This document shows positions 6,642-7,931 of a stretch of 7,931 nucleotides of DNA, in pieces (within the stretch, counting starts at the first letter, position 1; each line of letters begins with the position of its first letter). A program made the translations under genes and the position numbers. A model generated the notes under the pieces. It worked only from the letters and a program-made list of their open reading frames with translations, was not told the DNA's origin and did no database searches. Source of the DNA: an uncultured Clostridia bacterium (lineage in GTDB: Bacteria > Bacillota > Clostridia > Oscillospirales > Acutalibacteraceae); assembly GCA_937888485.1 (NCBI GenBank), contig CALAQQ010000292.1:1-7931 (forward strand), written 5' to 3'.

Positions 6642-7240
6642 AGATAATATTATATATTTTTATATCTGTATTTCTGGCGGTTTCTGCTTGTGTTTATGCA
6701 ATTAAGGAAAATGAAGAACTGAATTTGCTTATCGGAAATATAAACGGCGATATGATTATGCGGATAGCATTGATTTGTGCCGCAGTCTGTCTGATAACCG
6801 TATCGGTTATTGCAATTATCAGAAAAGAGAACCGCAGATATTTAAAGACTGTTATATGTCTTGCGGCTTCGGGGGTAATGCTTTACTGTGTCGGTATTTC
6901 TTCTTTTTTTAGCAGACCTTATACATACTATGACTTCGTATCTCCTGACGGAAAAAATACCGTTATCGCAGGGGAGTGGTCATGGCTTCAGGGTGGCGGT
7001 GTGAATTTCTATAAAAGAATTAATTTTCTCTTTGTTAAAAGAATAGGGAGTTTCTCAACCGACGACGGATATGAACCGATAAAAAACGGTGATTATTCCC
7101 TCCAATGGGACGAAAATAAAATGATATTCAAAGCAAATAACGGAAACAATTATTATGAAACAATTAAACTTATTCATACTAATCCCTCCTTTCGCAATAC
7201 ATTATGCCATTGTAATTTGGCTAATCTATGTTTATTATAA
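6638..7240 (+). CDS. Two-helix membrane protein of unknown function; C-terminus runs across the segment junction
   Basis: 200 residues as read. Hydrophobic segments are at about 1-21 (MKIILYIFISVFLAVSACVY, possible signal or helix), 39-61 and 69-90; an extracytoplasmic domain then opens with YYDFVSPDGKNTVI. Its pattern (SPDGK, WLQGGGVNFYKR, STDDGYEPIKNGDYSLQWDE) resembles small Firmicutes membrane proteins with a compact beta domain, but I cannot name the family securely. The native domain seems to end near ETIKLI (about residues 174-179). The residues after it (HTNPSFRNTLCHCNLANLCLL) are antisense to the 3' end of the sigma gene and are probably not native. So it is a fusion, or a gene whose last few codons are lost at the junction. 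It starts by ATGA overlap with the gene at 6294. Confidence 0.7.
   Translation: MKIILYIFISVFLAVSACVYAIKENEELNLLIGNINGDMIMRIALICAAVCLITVSVIAIIRKENRRYLKTVICLAASGVMLYCVGISSFFSRPYTYYDFVSPDGKNTVIAGEWSWLQGGGVNFYKRINFLFVKRIGSFSTDDGYEPIKNGDYSLQWDENKMIFKANNGNNYYETIKLIHTNPSFRNTLCHCNLANLCLL
7165..7177. other. Inferred junction between two segments of different origin
   Basis: To the left the plus-strand membrane protein reads as a plausible domain up to about 7165-7174; to the right the minus-strand sigma gene ends with a family-typical LRKEGLV and TGA at 7176-7174. The stop codon and the loss of sense in the plus gene fall within about ten bases. Codon use, ribosome-binding style and apparent lineage change here. 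No insertion sequence, target duplication or att site is visible. Confidence 0.55.
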
Positions 7241-7776
7241 TAGTTGTCCATTGTCATCCCTAATAATTCAGCCGTCTCTTCGTTGCTTCTGCCATCCACA
7301 TAACGGTAACGGATAAGATCACGGTAACGCTGATTTGGCATTGATTTTAATAATTTGTCCACATCTCTATTATCCAATGTGTCTCTGTTGATAAAAGAGT
7401 CATTGTCTATATTACATCTATCACTATCTGATAAATTATCCAAATCTACAACATTCATTTTGCGTTTGTACAATTGAGTACATCTATTCACTACAATAAT
7501 TTTTAACCACATTGCTAATGAGCAGCGAAAACCAAAGTTTGCTAAAGGAATCTTACCAGTTTCTTCGCTTGGCATCATGATGTAGAGATAAGTATCATTG
7601 ACTAATTCAATGATACTATCGCAATCCGTATAAAATTTGTTGAAACAAGATTTGAAAAGAGGATAGCATTTTTCGTATAGGTACAAACGAGTGACGTAAG
7701 CATCTTTATTCAAGATCGCTTGTACCACTTCTTGGTCTGAAAGCGAATTGATGTATTTTAAATCTTCTAAACGCAT
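7174..7776 (-). CDS. ECF-like RNA polymerase sigma-70 family factor, Bacteroidota type
   Basis: A 200-residue DNA-binding transcription factor with two sigma domains and a linker between them. Region 2 spans about 28-106 (YLYEKCYPLFKSCFNKFY ... FRCSLAMWLKIIVVNR). An acidic Asp/Asn-rich linker runs from 108 to 140. Region 4 spans 141-193 with MPNQRYRDLIRYRYVDG and a helix-turn-helix SNEETAELLGMTMDNYYNKH. The region 4 wording and the LRKEG C-terminus match sigma factors I know from Bacteroides and relatives (recall, not a search). The ATG at 7776 has only AAAAA and no Shine-Dalgarno site, as usual in Bacteroidota. Leucine codons are 20 TTA/TTG of 25 (hand count), unlike the left-hand genes. A structured leader with a U7 tract ends 37 bases upstream. 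A possible downstream cistron would start at ATG 7177 (ATGA overlap, AAGGAGG before it) but is cut by the junction. Target regulon unknown; no anti-sigma gene is visible. Confidence 0.82.
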   Translation of the reverse strand: MRLEDLKYINSLSDQEVVQAILNKDAYVTRLYLYEKCYPLFKSCFNKFYTDCDSIIELVNDTYLYIMMPSEETGKIPLANFGFRCSLAMWLKIIVVNRCTQLYKRKMNVVDLDNLSDSDRCNIDNDSFINRDTLDNRDVDKLLKSMPNQRYRDLIRYRYVDGRSNEETAELLGMTMDNYYNKHRLAKLQWHNVLRKEGLV

Positions 7777-7813
7777 TTTTGCATTGGGTATGATTTTTCT
7801 AATATAGATATAT

Positions 7814-7904
7814 AAAAAAAGCGTGGATCCGACTGTTGTCGTTCCACGGATTGAGGCCTTCGCATTGCCTTAGGAAATAGAACAGACAACGCTGAAGCCC
7901 ACGC
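7814..7904 (-). ncRNA. Structured RNA leader with terminator-like 3' end upstream of the sigma factor gene
   Basis: Read on the minus strand, GCGTGG (7904-7899) can pair with CCACGC (7826-7821), followed directly by seven T (7820-7814). Nested inside is a ten-pair stem with one bulged base (7890-7880 with 7844-7835), and inside that a small AGGC/GCCT hairpin (7870-7867 with 7857-7854). The 3' CCACG can alternatively pair with an internal CGTGG (7848-7844), and CGGAT (7831-7827) with ATCCG (7851-7847), so several folds exclude one another. This looks like an attenuator or intrinsic terminator in the sigma gene leader. It could also be the terminator of an unseen upstream gene or an independent small RNA. 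I cannot assign it to a named RNA family. Confidence 0.6.
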
Positions 7905-7931
7905 CGAATATAAAAGTTCTTTTGCACTATG

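Noticed and set aside
7055..7177. 40-codon minus-strand ORF starting at the ATG that overlaps the sigma stop, with a hydrophobic start
   Set aside because: Almost all of it is antisense to the plus-strand membrane protein left of the junction; only the start context is likely genuine, as a remnant of a lost partner gene.
7905..7912. TATATTCG on the minus strand, close to the Bacteroidota -7 box TAnnTTTG
   Set aside because: The matching -33 element would lie beyond the window edge, and the start would fall within the closing stem of the RNA element, so it cannot be judged.
1..7931. tRNA, rRNA, CRISPR array, insertion sequence or att site
   Set aside because: Nothing resembling these was seen by eye on either strand.

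Overview
Positions 1 to about 7165 look like the chromosome of an endospore-forming, low-to-moderate GC Gram-positive bacterium of class Clostridia. The evidence is a two-subunit short HisG/HisZ ATP phosphoribosyltransferase, a YunB sporulation protein, several lipoproteins with Gram-positive style signal peptides, good Shine-Dalgarno sites and textbook sigma-A promoters with 17-bp spacers. The last ~760 bases look different: a sigma-70 family gene of a type I associate with Bacteroidota, with no Shine-Dalgarno site, strongly TTA/TTG-biased leucine codons and a structured leader. I read the window as two segments joined near 7165-7177.

Layout, left to right. Minus strand 1-1578: hisG (C-terminus off the window) preceded by hisZ, overlapping by 7 bases, under one strong promoter (1612-1640) that carries inverted repeats. 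Minus strand 1726-2091: a short DtxR/MntR-type metalloregulator with its own promoter. Minus strand 2203-4432: two separately transcribed paralogous lipoproteins made of degenerate YD-like repeats, each with a near-consensus promoter and a strong stem-loop behind it. Minus strand 4502-5134: yunB, with a candidate mother-cell SigE promoter in the divergent intergenic region. Plus strand 5264-7240: a lipoprotein, a small lipoprotein-like protein and a two-helix membrane protein; the last two overlap by ATGA, so this is probably an operon. The last gene runs across the segment junction, so its final ~10-25 residues are probably not native.

Minus strand 7174-7904: a 200-residue ECF-like sigma factor preceded by a ~90-base structured RNA that ends in a U7 tract, which resembles a transcription terminator or attenuator in the leader.

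How the genes work together: hisZ and hisG make the enzyme of the first step of histidine synthesis. The metalloregulator has no visible target in the window. The lipoproteins are of unknown function and are exported to the cell surface. The most notable points are the abrupt compositional and lineage-like junction near 7170 (horizontal insertion or assembly chimera) and the structured leader of the sigma gene, which has mutually exclusive pairings.
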